Source of the DNA: Bacillus sp. PK3_68
Lineage (GTDB): Bacteria > Bacillota > Bacilli > Bacillales > Domibacillaceae
NCBI RefSeq assembly: GCF_003600835.1
Contig: NZ_NQYC01000001.1
Location: 1,940,001-2,004,000 of the forward strand
Length of the DNA stretch: 64,000 nucleotides
Reading direction: 5' to 3'
Below are positions 19,310 to 28,167 of the stretch, piece by piece (position 1 is the stretch's first letter; the number at the start of each line of letters is the position of its first letter). Made by a program: the position numbers and the translations under genes. The notes beneath the pieces are model-generated. The model ran no database searches. It had not been told where the DNA came from and was given only the letters and a program-made list of their open reading frames with translations.

Positions 19310-20721
19310 TGAGAAAGAATTTTACATTAAGTCAAAAGGTGCTATTTCTTATTTTGTCCTGTATCGTCTTCACCATTGTTTTCGCCTTCTTCTTTTTGCA
19401 CTTTTTGTATAAAGACTTGTACTTGAATAGCATAAGGGAATCGGTCATTTATCAGGGCGAAAGGACAGCTTCCCACTATCACTACGGTACTTTAAGTAAA
19501 GAAATTATTGAAAAAATTCATTGGTACAATGTCGTATCTGAATACGAGATTATTGCAGTTGACAATTTGGACGAGCTTTCCACCTACTTCCCTTATAAAA
19601 TCAACTATGAAGCGCTTGTCAATAAACAAGACCAAAAGCGGTTAGAACAAGGCAACTATGTCATGAAAGAAGGCTATGTAAAAGAATTTAACCGGGAAAT
19701 TATCGGCGCCATCTTCCCTATTATGGGCGAAACGGGACTGATCGGATTTATTTATATTTACGTGCCGCTGGCAGCTATTCAAGAAGTATTCCAGGGCAGC
19801 CTGCCCATCTTAATTTTAACAGGCACTATATTTTTCTTGCTCTTGTTTCTTGTCGTTAACCGGATCCGACAATCACTCTTTCAGCCGCTCACAGAAATTC
19901 AGCAATTCTCACAAGAGGTATCTAAGGGGAATTATTCGAATCGCCTGCCCATTCGTGCCAACGATGAGGTTGGTCAGCTCGCAAAAGCCTTTAACAAAAT
20001 GAGTTCTTCCTTGGAAAAGCAGGATATCCGGAAAAAAGAGTTTTTATCCAATGTCGTCCATGAGTTAAGAACACCATTAACTTACATCAGCGGTTATACA
20101 CAGGCGTTAAAGCAGGAAATATATACTTCGCCCGAAGAAGCCCAGCAATATTTGAATACGATGGAAAAAGAAACCGATCGCCTAAAAAAATTAATCCATG
20201 ATTTAGTTGATCTTGATCATCTCCAGGAAAGCATGTACGTGCTCGATAAGGAACCTATCGCTGTCGCCCAGCTGCTGTTAGACACGCTCCACTTGTTTGA
20301 CATTCATACGAGTGAAAAAAAGATTAGAACGGAAGTGAATTTCCAGGAAGATCTCATCATTGACGGTGATGCAAAGCGAATTCAGCAGGTTATTTACAAC
20401 ATACTGGATAATGCCATTAAATATTCCTTTAAAGAAAGCACCCTAATCATTGACTTAAAAGCAGAAGATAACGACATGCTCCTACAAGTAATCAATCAAG
20501 GCATCAGCATTCAAGAGGAAGATCTCTCACGCATAGGTGAACGCTTTTTTCGCACAGATAAAGCCAGAAGCCGGGCAACTGGTGGAACCGGCCTTGGCCT
20601 CTCTATCGTAAAAGAAATTGTCAGGCTGCACGGCGGAACTTTTTCCATTCGCAACGGACGGGCAGCCCAAGAAATCATTGTTTCTATCCGCTTGCCGTTG
20701 CTTGTTGATCCTGTTGTTTAA
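19309..20721 (+). CDS. membrane sensor histidine kinase
   Basis: 470 residues. A membrane helix near 10-32, an extracytoplasmic sensor of about 125 residues, a second helix near 162-182, HAMP (NRIRQSLFQPLTEIQQFSQE), H-box VVHELRTPLTYISGYTQAL, N-box NILDNAIKYS, and G-box GGTGLGLSIVKEIVRLHGG. GTG start with GAGGTG 5 nt upstream, fused by a 1-nt overlap to the regulator. The G1/DxG region reads VINQGISIQ, with Gln where many kinases have DxGxG, an unusual change. The signal is unknown. Confidence 0.92.
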   Translation: MRKNFTLSQKVLFLILSCIVFTIVFAFFFLHFLYKDLYLNSIRESVIYQGERTASHYHYGTLSKEIIEKIHWYNVVSEYEIIAVDNLDELSTYFPYKINYEALVNKQDQKRLEQGNYVMKEGYVKEFNREIIGAIFPIMGETGLIGFIYIYVPLAAIQEVFQGSLPILILTGTIFFLLLFLVVNRIRQSLFQPLTEIQQFSQEVSKGNYSNRLPIRANDEVGQLAKAFNKMSSSLEKQDIRKKEFLSNVVHELRTPLTYISGYTQALKQEIYTSPEEAQQYLNTMEKETDRLKKLIHDLVDLDHLQESMYVLDKEPIAVAQLLLDTLHLFDIHTSEKKIRTEVNFQEDLIIDGDAKRIQQVIYNILDNAIKYSFKESTLIIDLKAEDNDMLLQVINQGISIQEEDLSRIGERFFRTDKARSRATGGTGLGLSIVKEIVRLHGGTFSIRNGRAAQEIIVSIRLPLLVDPVV

Positions 20722-20827
20722 AAATTGCTAAGGATTTCTCACATAAACTTCACAACCATCGTTTACGCTTGGTTCAAGTATTCTTTTTCTCCAGGCGATG
20801 AGTGATGGACGAAAAGAGGTGCGCAGC

Positions 20828-21400
20828 ATGAAGAAAATATGGCTGCTTATACTAAGCATGACATTAATCGCGCTTTCGGGCTGCGGCTTGGATAAAACCA
20901 AGCCCTATCAAATGAAATCATTCACCTTTACTAATCAAAATGGAAAAGCGTTTGGCAGCGAAAGCCTGAAAGGAAAAGTGTGGGTCGCTAATTTTATCTT
21001 TACCAATTGTGACACTGTCTGTCCACCGATGACAGCCAATATGGCTGCTTTGCAAAAACGCTTGAGAGCAGAAGACCTTCCTGTGGAGCTTGTCTCCTTC
21101 AGTGTCGATCCGGCTGTGGATACACCGAACAAGTTAAAAAAGTATATAGCTGGTTTTACAGAAGATGAGTCGAATTGGCAGATGCTCACCGGTTATACTC
21201 AAGAGCAAATCGAGACGTTCGGCAGAGAGGAATTTCAAACGCTCATTCAAAAACCCGAATCATCAAATCAGGTCATTCATAACACAAACTTTTACTTAGT
21301 GAATCAACATGGAGAAATTGTAGAGGAGTACAGCTTTACCTTAGGAGCTCACAGTGATGACATGATTAAAGACATAAAAAAAACCTTGTCAAATAGCTGA
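20828..21400 (+). CDS. SCO1/SenC-family copper-binding lipoprotein
   Basis: 190 residues. Lipoprotein signal with lipobox LSGC, then a thioredoxin-like fold with the copper-binding TNCDTVCPP (CxxxC) and the conserved His in VIHNTNFYLVNQHG. Sco proteins deliver copper to the CuA site of cytochrome oxidase or act as thiol reductants outside the membrane. The ATG at 20828 is chosen for its AGAGGTG site. 41 bp separate it from the next gene; it follows the two-component system by about 106 bp. Confidence 0.9.
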   Translation: MKKIWLLILSMTLIALSGCGLDKTKPYQMKSFTFTNQNGKAFGSESLKGKVWVANFIFTNCDTVCPPMTANMAALQKRLRAEDLPVELVSFSVDPAVDTPNKLKKYIAGFTEDESNWQMLTGYTQEQIETFGREEFQTLIQKPESSNQVIHNTNFYLVNQHGEIVEEYSFTLGAHSDDMIKDIKKTLSNS

Positions 21401-21440
21401 GGCTCTTTTCATTAAAGACTGATAAATTGGAGGAATGGAC

Positions 21441-22223
21441 ATGAAGAAACTATTCTGGATGATAGCCGTCGTCTTTGCTATGACGGCACTAGCTGCATGT
21501 AATAGCGGGGCAGATAAGAAGGAAGTGGAGAAACCAAAGACGGTACAGAAAAAGGTAGAGCCGCTGGAAGCAGTGCTTGATGTTCCCGAAAAAGCAGCTG
21601 TTAACGAAAATATCGCTATGAAAGCCACTGTATCGCAAGGTGATGAAAAAGTAGCCGATGCTGATGAAGTGAAGTTTGAGGTATGGGAAGAAGGCAAAAA
21701 AGAAGAAAGCAAAATGATCAAGGCAAAAAACAATAAAGACGGCACATACGAAGCAAAAACTGCTTTTGACCATGATGGACTCTTTACTGTACAAGTACAT
21801 GTGCAGGCAAGAGACCTTCATACAATGCCTTTAAAGCCAGTGACTGTCGGAAAAGGGGTAACTGAAGATCACCATGAGCATGAAAAACAAGCCGGACACA
21901 GTCATGATCACGGAGAGCATGCAGAAGGCTTTGCTATGCACTTCATGGAGCCTGAAAACGTAAAAGCGAATGTCCCCACTTCATTAACCGTTCATTTGCA
22001 AATGAAAGAAGCGCCTTTGGCAAAAGCACAAGTCCGCTATGAAATCTGGAACAAGGCCAATCCTGATAAGCACGATTGGGTGGATGTGAAAGAAACGAAA
22101 CCCGGCGAGTACTCTGGTGCCTATACATTCGCTGCAGCTGGCGAATTTACTGTAAAAGTTCATGTAGAAAACAAAGAGGGCTTGCATGAACATGAAGATC
22201 ACCAAGTAAAAGTAGCTCAATAG
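21441..22223 (+). CDS. His-rich lipoprotein with two FixH/YtkA-like domains
   Basis: 260 residues with lipobox LAAC. Two beta-sandwich-like repeats (about 45-135 and 170-258) share the pattern FEVWEEG...GTYEAKTAFDHDGLFTVQVHV and YEIWNKA...GEYSGAYTFAAAGEFTVKVHV, which is the YtkA/FixH type. They are joined by a His/Glu-rich linker (DHHEHEKQAGHSHDHGEH) likely to bind metal, probably copper or zinc. GGAGG lies 7 nt before the ATG at 21441. Paired with Sco, it is a candidate surface metal-handling or oxidase-assembly factor. Confidence 0.8.
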   Translation: MKKLFWMIAVVFAMTALAACNSGADKKEVEKPKTVQKKVEPLEAVLDVPEKAAVNENIAMKATVSQGDEKVADADEVKFEVWEEGKKEESKMIKAKNNKDGTYEAKTAFDHDGLFTVQVHVQARDLHTMPLKPVTVGKGVTEDHHEHEKQAGHSHDHGEHAEGFAMHFMEPENVKANVPTSLTVHLQMKEAPLAKAQVRYEIWNKANPDKHDWVDVKETKPGEYSGAYTFAAAGEFTVKVHVENKEGLHEHEDHQVKVAQ

Positions 22224-22257
22224 CATGTGAACAGCCTGCAAGTATATAATGTCTACC

Positions 22258-22290
22258 AATAAAAGCCCATCTAGCAGATGGGCTTTTATT
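22258..22290. terminator. bidirectional terminator
   Basis: A 15-bp perfect stem (22258-22272 with 22276-22290, loop AGC) separates the convergent lipoprotein and yvbH genes. Confidence 0.88.
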
Positions 22291-22295
22291 GTGTA

Positions 22296-22910
22296 TTAAT
22301 TATTGATATACTTCTCAAATATTTCCCCGAAATCCTTTAAGTGATATTGCTCTCGGACAGATGTCATCCATGTAAAACCGAAGTCGGTCAATTCCCGATA
22401 AGTAGTTCCTAATTGTTTTTCATCTGTGCGTGAGTTCTGCAAAATATTTGCTGCTTTATCAAGGCTTTTTGAAGCCATATCTATGTATACGCTGTTCTCG
22501 TGAGTAATCTCTGCAATGCGCAGCAAAGCTTTGTATAAATCTTTTAATTGTTCAATCTGGTCTTTTCGAACATCAATATCAAATGCCTGATTTCCTAGTT
22601 GGAATTTAATTTCAACATCCATATCAATTTTACCGGCTGTTTCAAGCACAACATTAGAGATTCTATGCTGAGCATACGGATAACGTTTTAACGTTCTTTT
22701 AGAAGACACTGCGCTTTCCCCATCTACATGGATCAAAGCGAGGTTCGTAAAACAGTATTCATCTGCTTTTGTTTTAATTAAAAAATAAATTTTTTCATCA
22801 TCTTCATGCATCACATAGTCATCAGCATCTGTCTTATCATAATCCGCCGGTGAAATAATCGTTCCAATGTCCGATAAGCCAAGTGCATCGGCAGCCATTT
22901 TCTTAAACAT
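22296..22910 (-). CDS. yvbH: YvbH-like PH-domain protein
   Basis: 204 residues, the same size as B. subtilis YvbH. The first 125 residues form a bacterial PH-like domain (DDEKIYFLIKTKADEYCFTN, SAVSSKRTLKRYPYAQHRI) and the last 70 a helical oligomerisation part. Cytosolic, no signal peptide. The function of the family is not established. It ends against the bidirectional terminator. Confidence 0.85.
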   Translation of the reverse strand: MFKKMAADALGLSDIGTIISPADYDKTDADDYVMHEDDEKIYFLIKTKADEYCFTNLALIHVDGESAVSSKRTLKRYPYAQHRISNVVLETAGKIDMDVEIKFQLGNQAFDIDVRKDQIEQLKDLYKALLRIAEITHENSVYIDMASKSLDKAANILQNSRTDEKQLGTTYRELTDFGFTWMTSVREQYHLKDFGEIFEKYINN

Positions 22911-23391
22911 TCACTTATCCTCCCCATAAAAATCACAAATTAAATAGCCTTCTTCCCAATTTTAACAAGAGCTTTTTGTTAAGCAAACTCTTTTTTCATA
23001 AACTAATAAAAATAAACATTTGTGGGCCAGATGCCTGTCATGAACTAGCTCCTGATGAATAAAGTGGCAAACGGCCCGATAAAAAAGAAAATTGATCCCC
23101 CTCCACTCCAGGAAAAGAAGTCAGACAAATAGAGAGGCTCCTTCAATCGATAGGATAGTGGAATAGACCATTAAACCCTCTTCTGCTTTTGCCAATTGCA
23201 TTGGCAAGCCTGATAAATGAACACTCACTCTTTTTCACATACAGCAATCACACACTTCTAAAAATTAAAATCATCATCCAGACAATTTGCCAAGAAAGAT
23301 TTGAATATTATCCTAAAAGTCTGTCTTTTTTGCTGTTCATCCAATATAATATATCTAAATGATATATAACTAATTGATATAAGGAGATACA
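22911..23391. other. intergenic region with a palindrome and the PadR promoter
   Basis: 480 bp without a supported gene. It holds a perfect palindrome, TTGCCAATTGCATTGGCAA (23189-23207), of unknown role. Near the padR start, TATAAT (23345-23350) runs into TATATC-TAAAT-GATATA (23350-23366), a likely PadR operator. Confidence 0.55.
23350..23366 (+). promoter_or_regulatory. candidate PadR operator
   Basis: TATATC-N5-GATATA is a perfect inverted repeat directly after a TATAAT -10 and 25 bp before the padR ATG; another GATATA half-site follows at 23376-23381. Autoregulation is inferred from position. Confidence 0.5.
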
Positions 23392-23940
23392 ATGGCAAGA
23401 GAAAATCAAACAAAGTATGCAATACTTGGGCTACTGACGACTGGATGCCGCTCTGGATATTCTATCAAACAAATGATTGATGGAAGTTTAAACTACTTTT
23501 GGAAAGTCAGCTATGGACAAATATATCCTACTCTAAAACAGCTGGTTGATGAAGAGTTTGCAACAGTGGAAACAACTTTACAAGACAAAAAACCTGATAA
23601 AAAAGAGTATTATATAACGCCCAAAGGAAAGCAAGCTCTCCAAGAATGGATTCAGGCGCCTTTCAAAGAGCTACCAACGGAAAAAAATGAATTTTTACTT
23701 AAGCTGTTTTTTAGCCAGCACGAGGAGAAGAACATTATTTATGCTCAGCTCTCAGAATACTTAAAAAAGCTCCATGAGCGATATCAGACCTATCAAAGCA
23801 TTGAACACATGATTAATAGCAGCTATGCTGACAAACACGAGGCCCAATTTTGGCTTATGACATTGGACTATGGAAAAAGGACAACAAAAGCAGCGATTGA
23901 ATGGTGTGAGTGTTCTATGAAGAAAATTGACCAGTTATAG
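23392..23940 (+). CDS. PadR-family transcriptional regulator
   Basis: 182 residues. N-terminal winged helix (YAILGLLTTGCRSGYSIKQMI, YWKVSYGQIYPTLKQL spanned in part, KKEYYITPKGKQAL) and a C-terminal helical dimerisation domain, the PadR-subfamily-2 layout. AAGGAGATACA precedes the ATG. The downstream DUF4188 gene starts 10 bp after its stop, so the two are probably one operon and the latter a likely target. Confidence 0.9.
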   Translation: MARENQTKYAILGLLTTGCRSGYSIKQMIDGSLNYFWKVSYGQIYPTLKQLVDEEFATVETTLQDKKPDKKEYYITPKGKQALQEWIQAPFKELPTEKNEFLLKLFFSQHEEKNIIYAQLSEYLKKLHERYQTYQSIEHMINSSYADKHEAQFWLMTLDYGKRTTKAAIEWCECSMKKIDQL

Positions 23941-23950
23941 GAGGGATCAT

Positions 23951-24426
23951 ATGCCTAAAAAATTTTCCCCGGGCGTTACACTGCCAGTTCAAATGAGGAG
24001 GTTGTCGTATTTATTATCGGTATGCGAGTGAATAAATGGTGGGCTATTCATAAATGGCTGCCCGTATTCAAAGCCATGCCAGCTATGATTCGAGAGCTGT
24101 ATACAAATAAAGATCTTGGCTTTTTGTCTATGGAATCGTTTTTTGGACTGCGAACAACTATCATGGTGCAATATTGGCGTTCTGCAGACGAATTGATGGA
24201 TTATGCAAAAGGACAGAACCACCTTACCGCATGGAGAGAGTTTAATCAAAAAATCGGAAATAATGGTGTGGTAGGCATTTATCATGAGACATATATTGTT
24301 CCTAAAGGACAATACGAATGTATGTATGGAAATATGCCCGCTTACGGATTGGCACGGGCCACAGGCCATCAAGCCATCACACCAGAATTGCATTCCGCCC
24401 GACAGCACCTGGATGCAGGTTTATAA
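23951..24426 (+). pseudogene. DUF4188 domain protein, frameshifted as read
   Basis: An ATG at 23951 with GGAGGGATCAT in front starts MPKKF, then runs out of frame and stops at 24031. The DUF4188 signature (FPGRYTASSNEEVVVFIIGM, then RVNKWWAIHKWLPVFKAMP) is in another frame, open to 24426. One base is missing in the A6-T4-C4 stretch at 23957-23970; adding one A or one C rejoins the frames into about 158 residues. The family's role is not established. A later ATG at 24022 could make a shortened form, but the conserved N-terminus would be lost. Confidence 0.8.
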
Positions 24427-24464
24427 AAGATCCATTACTGGCTGATCAAGCCTTGACACAAAAA

Positions 24465-24492
24465 AAAGAGCGTCTCTAAAGCGACGCTCTTT
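24465..24492. terminator. bidirectional terminator
   Basis: AAAGAGCGTC pairs with GACGCTCTTT around an 8-nt loop between convergent genes, with A/T tracts on both sides. Confidence 0.8.
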
Positions 24493-24730
24493 ACTTTGTT
24501 CTATAAGGTTCCATACCTTTATAAGCTTTATCAAGCATTTCTTCAGATGCTACAAAAAATACCCCTATTAAAAAGACGAAAACTGCTCCTACAACTGCCC
24601 CAATGCCCATAGGAGTTAACACACTGGAATCGCTTCCAAAGAAACCGATTAAGAAAGTTAAAATCCCAAGAGCAAGCACTGTACCACCGATGTACTTTAC
24701 TGCATTTAACATCTTCCGTTTAGTTTCCAT
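24491..24730 (-). CDS. small two-helix membrane protein
   Basis: 79 residues with two hydrophobic helices (YIGGTVLALGILTFLIGFF and GIGAVVGAVFVFLIGVFFVA) and charged ends. I do not recognise a family. The ATG at 24730 is chosen because GGAG lies 9 nt upstream; the ATG at 24739 abuts the same GGAG. Confidence 0.65.
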   Translation of the reverse strand: METKRKMLNAVKYIGGTVLALGILTFLIGFFGSDSSVLTPMGIGAVVGAVFVFLIGVFFVASEEMLDKAYKGMEPYRTK

Positions 24731-24864
24731 TTTATCCATCTCCCTTTCTTCTATTATTTCTCAAATTCACATTTTTGTCAATAATCTTTTCTAATTTAGA
24801 CACATATTTTATATATATTACTATTGACTTTTCCGTTTATTCATAAACCTGAAATTTGTTTATT

Positions 24865-24879
24865 CCATAATAATTATCA
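24865..24879. promoter_or_regulatory. Fur/PerR-like box
   Basis: CCATAATAATTATCA matches the 7-1-7 motif TGATAAT-N-ATTATCA at 13 of 15 positions. It lies between the divergent small membrane protein and GntR genes. The region is AT-rich, so chance is possible. Confidence 0.35.
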
Positions 24880-24898
24880 TTAGGAAAAATTTATCTGA

Positions 24899-24981
24899 CG
24901 GTAAGTTTCTTACCGGTTTACCTTATAAAATAAGAGATTAATATATTGCATATTCCTATCCAGGTAGTTTACCTGTATAAT
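24899..24981 (+). promoter_or_regulatory. GntR promoter with two operator-like palindromes
   Basis: CGGTAAG-TTT-CTTACCG (24899-24915) and CAGGTA-GTT-TACCTG (24961-24975) share GGTA half-sites with a 3-nt spacer. The second directly precedes a TATAAT (24976-24981). This fits autoregulation by the GntR protein encoded next. Confidence 0.6.
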
Positions 24982-25023
24982 ATATAGAGAAAATATAGAA
25001 TTTATGCAGGATGGTGAATTCCA

Positions 25024-25686
25024 GTGCCAATACCTACTGATCATTCAAAGCTGGTAAGAAAATCAGCAAAAGAAAGCGCATTCAGCCAGCTGCTACAATG
25101 GATTATTGACGGCACCTTGCGTCCGGGCGAAAAATTGAATGACAAAGAGCTTGCTGAGGCTTTAGGTGTCAGCAGAACTCCAATTCGTGAATCGCTGCAG
25201 CTTCTTGAAGCACAAGGATTTGTAGAAATGTACCCAGGTAAATCAACACAAGTGACAAGAGTGGAAGAAGAATCAATGAAAGATATCCTCCCACCCTTAG
25301 CAGCATTACAAGCATTGGCAGCTGAACTGGCTGTCCCCCATTTAACAGATGAAGCAACCCTGCTGCTAGAATTGACAAATGAACAATTAGCTGAGGCTGT
25401 ACGTTCAAAAAATTACTTTGGTGCTCTAAAAATTGATGAAGAGTTTCACCAAATTATTGTCGATACAGCCAACAACCCTTATCTTCTTAAAATGATTCCA
25501 TCTTTACAATCACATGTTCGAAGATTATTTTTTCACAGTTCGCTTGTTTTAACGGAAAAGACGATAGAAGAACATGCAGCGATCATTAAACACTTAAAGG
25601 ATCGGGATGCTACAGGGGCTGCGGCAAGCATGAGGAAGAACTGGCTTCGTTCGATCGAAGAATTTCGCTCTCTCAAATCACTATAA
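25024..25686 (+). CDS. GntR-family transcriptional regulator (FadR/VanR subfamily)
   Basis: 220 residues, GTG start with GGTG 7 nt upstream. Winged helix at about 15-80 (QWIIDGTLRPGEKLNDKELA, GVSRTPIRESLQLLEAQGFV) and an all-helical FCD effector domain (residues 90-215) with the metal-binding pattern residues D/H (EEFHQIIVDTANNP, LFFHSSLVL, EEHAAIIKHL). Such proteins respond to organic acids or amino acids. The only close neighbour is convergent brnQ, so its target may be itself or distant genes. Confidence 0.9.
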   Translation: MPIPTDHSKLVRKSAKESAFSQLLQWIIDGTLRPGEKLNDKELAEALGVSRTPIRESLQLLEAQGFVEMYPGKSTQVTRVEEESMKDILPPLAALQALAAELAVPHLTDEATLLLELTNEQLAEAVRSKNYFGALKIDEEFHQIIVDTANNPYLLKMIPSLQSHVRRLFFHSSLVLTEKTIEEHAAIIKHLKDRDATGAAASMRKNWLRSIEEFRSLKSL

Positions 25687-25690
25687 ACAT

Positions 25691-25728
25691 AAAAGCCGGC
25701 CCCCTCTCTTGAGAGGGGGCCGGCTTTT
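25691..25728. terminator. strong bidirectional terminator
   Basis: A GC-rich stem of 16-17 bp (AAAAGCCGGCCCCCTCT and its complement) lies between the convergent gntR and brnQ genes. Confidence 0.9.
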
Positions 25729-25729
25729 A

Positions 25730-27085
25730 TTAAGCTTCAACAGTTGATAACTTTTGAAGACGGACAATCACTCCTGTAATGACGATTACGATTAAAACTG
25801 GCAACAACCAGCCAAGTCCCTGGCCGTATAACGGCAATACTTGCTCATAAAATGACACTACCGCTTTCATCCAATTAAAGTATGGAATGCTGAATGAATC
25901 ACAGAATGTTTTGAGGCCATCGATTGTACTGATTAGCAATGCTACTATTGTGGCTGCTACATAAACAACCCGTGAATGATTAAACAACGGCGATAAGAAT
26001 GTTAACAACATTAAAGTAATAGCCAGCGGATACAGGAACATTAAGACTGGAATTGAGTACATAATAATGTTGGATAACCCAAAGTTCGCAATGACAAATG
26101 AGAACAATGAAAAGAAAACAACAAACTTTTTATAGCTTACTTTCGGGAACAAAGTATGGAAGTACTCGCCACACGCTGTAATTAACCCAATACTTGTTGT
26201 TAAACATGCCAGTATAATGATCACTGACAGCATGACTGTTCCGAAGCTTCCAAAATAATAAGAAGCTGCGCTGTTAAGAACAGGGCCCCCCGTATCAAAA
26301 ACTCCGAATTTCTCTGTGCTTGTAGCACCTAAATAAGCAATACCTACATAGATGATGGCAAGGAAAAAGATTGCCACAGTCCCCGCTTTAATTGTTGCGG
26401 ATAATACCTCTCCTTTGGATGTCACACCCATGGAGCGAATCGCATTAATAACAATAATTCCGAAGACAAGCGAAGCGAGCGCATCCATTGTGTTGTATCC
26501 TTCTAAGAAACCTTTCACAAATGCCCCGTTTGCATACATTTCCTGAGGAGCCTCAATAGATCCCATAGGTTTAGCAATAACAGTAATTAATAAGATCAAG
26601 AGCAGTATAATCAGTGCTGGTGATAGAATCTTTCCAACCCGGTCAACAATCTTTGAAGGGTTTAATGACAGCCACATCGTAACACCAAAGAACACTAGAG
26701 TAAAAATCAATAACCCTACTTGTGCAGAGCCCTCACCTACAAACGGAGATATACCGATATCGTAAGCGACTGTACCTGTACGCGGAGTGGCGAAAAATGG
26801 TCCGATCGTTAAATAAAGAAGCGAAGTGAAAATAACTGCGTATATCGGATGGACACGACTTGCCAGTTCTTGAAGATTAGAACTGCCCGAGAAGCCCATC
26901 GCTAAAATTCCGAGAAACGGCAGCCCTACTCCAGTTGTTAAAAAGCCAATAACCGCTGGCCAAACGTTCGTGCCGGCATTTTGGCCAAGCTGCGCTGGAA
27001 AAATAAGATTACCCGCTCCAAAAAACAGTGCAAACAACATAACTCCAATTGCAAGATAAGCTGAAAATGATAATTTCGACTTCAT
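25730..27085 (-). CDS. brnQ: branched-chain amino acid transporter (LIVCS family)
   Basis: Cation-coupled uptake of leucine, isoleucine and valine. 451 residues with about 12 membrane helices. The N-terminal FALFFGAGNLIFPAQLGQNAG and the FATPRTGTVAYDIGI segment are LIVCS hallmarks. Monocistronic. Its promoter (27169-27197) and a CodY-like site are described separately. Confidence 0.93.
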   Translation of the reverse strand: MKSKLSFSAYLAIGVMLFALFFGAGNLIFPAQLGQNAGTNVWPAVIGFLTTGVGLPFLGILAMGFSGSSNLQELASRVHPIYAVIFTSLLYLTIGPFFATPRTGTVAYDIGISPFVGEGSAQVGLLIFTLVFFGVTMWLSLNPSKIVDRVGKILSPALIILLLILLITVIAKPMGSIEAPQEMYANGAFVKGFLEGYNTMDALASLVFGIIVINAIRSMGVTSKGEVLSATIKAGTVAIFFLAIIYVGIAYLGATSTEKFGVFDTGGPVLNSAASYYFGSFGTVMLSVIIILACLTTSIGLITACGEYFHTLFPKVSYKKFVVFFSLFSFVIANFGLSNIIMYSIPVLMFLYPLAITLMLLTFLSPLFNHSRVVYVAATIVALLISTIDGLKTFCDSFSIPYFNWMKAVVSFYEQVLPLYGQGLGWLLPVLIVIVITGVIVRLQKLSTVEA

Positions 27086-27168
27086 ATAGTTTATTCCTTT
27101 CTAAATTACAAAATCTATTTTCGCTCAATAAAGATCCTATTCGAAGTATGCAATATATCGCTAGAACT

Positions 27169-27225
27169 ATATTACTTCTATTGCTCTGTAATTTCAATAT
27201 ATTATTGTAAAATATTTTGAAGATT
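27169..27225 (-). promoter_or_regulatory. brnQ promoter with a CodY-like box
   Basis: On the minus strand TTGAAA (27197-27192) and TAATAT (27174-27169) are separated by 17 bp. AATATTTTGAAGATT at 27211-27225 matches the CodY box AATTTTCWGAAAATT at 12 of 15 positions and sits 13 bp upstream. The remaining gap to 27475 shows nothing else clear. Confidence 0.5.
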
Positions 27226-27475
27226 TAAAAATAGTTAAAGCGCTTTCTATAAAAAGGGCGATACCTTCTCTCACTCTTGATATAAGCTGATCCTTCCTTG
27301 GTAGATCCATATTGAGATAACATTATTCTAGATGTCAGCAAAGAATCTTTAACTTTTTTCTTCAATATTAATCTTTTAAATATTTTATCAGTGTAAAAAG
27401 CATCCTAAAAATTCAGGACGCTCTAAATCAAGATGTTCCAGACCACCATGCTTGAAAAATCATTTCCCTTTTACG

Positions 27476-27949
27476 TCAACTTGTGAGTTTCAGTAACTCT
27501 GCCGCTTCATTTTCCGTAATATCTTTTATCATGATTAATTCACTAATTAGAATACGCTTGGCACGGTCAAGCAACTGCTTTTCAACAGAGTTAAGCGCTT
27601 TTTCCCGTTCATAATGAAGCAAGTCTCGAACTACTTCAGCTGTGTCCTGCATTTCCCCTGTCTTCATTTTTTCCGTATTCTTTTTTAACCTTTCCTTCCA
27701 CGAAAGCGAACAATCAGATACCTTATTATCAAAGTCGGATAATATCTCTTTTGCTACTTTTCTGCTAGTAATCGAACGGATTCGTGATTTCTTGATCACC
27801 TTTACAGGAATCATGACATCCATCTTACTAAGAGGAATGGCAATAACACAGTACTCTTGTGTTTTCCCTTGGATTTCTCGTTCTTCTATGGCTTCAATCA
27901 CCCCTGCTCCATACATTGGATAAAAAACCTTGTCGCCAACTTGAAACAA
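27476..27949 (-). CDS. CarD/CdnL-family transcription factor (YdeB-like)
   Basis: 157 residues. The N-terminal Tudor-like RNA-polymerase-interacting domain reads FQVGDKVFYPMYGAGVIEAI, followed by the helical C-terminal DNA-binding domain (KERLKKNTEKMKTGEM, DLLHYEREKALNSVEKQLL). CarD-type proteins bind the polymerase beta subunit and stabilise open complexes, often at rRNA promoters. I prefer the TTG at 27949, 8 nt from GGAGG, because family members begin at FQ-GD; an ATG at 27964 would add five residues. Monocistronic. Confidence 0.88.
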   Translation of the reverse strand: MFQVGDKVFYPMYGAGVIEAIEEREIQGKTQEYCVIAIPLSKMDVMIPVKVIKKSRIRSITSRKVAKEILSDFDNKVSDCSLSWKERLKKNTEKMKTGEMQDTAEVVRDLLHYEREKALNSVEKQLLDRAKRILISELIMIKDITENEAAELLKLTS

Positions 27950-28141
27950 ATCCTCCACCTCCATTCACATTTACAACTACTATGTTATCACAACAATATT
28001 TTTATTCAAATTTTTAAATATATCACGAATATTTAAAATAATCAATATTCTTTCTCTTGTATATAAACCAAAATTCTTGTACTTATGAAGATTTTTATCG
28101 TCAACATTTAATTCATCCTTTGTAACCTTGAGAACATAAAA

Positions 28142-28167
28142 CGCATGCAGGAAGAACCCTGCATGCG
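28142..28167 (-). terminator. probable gcvH terminator
   Basis: CGCATGCAGG and CCTGCATGCG form a 10-bp stem, followed on the minus strand by GTTTTATG. It lies about 160 bp after the gcvH stop. The rest of 27950-28324 shows nothing definite. Confidence 0.6.
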
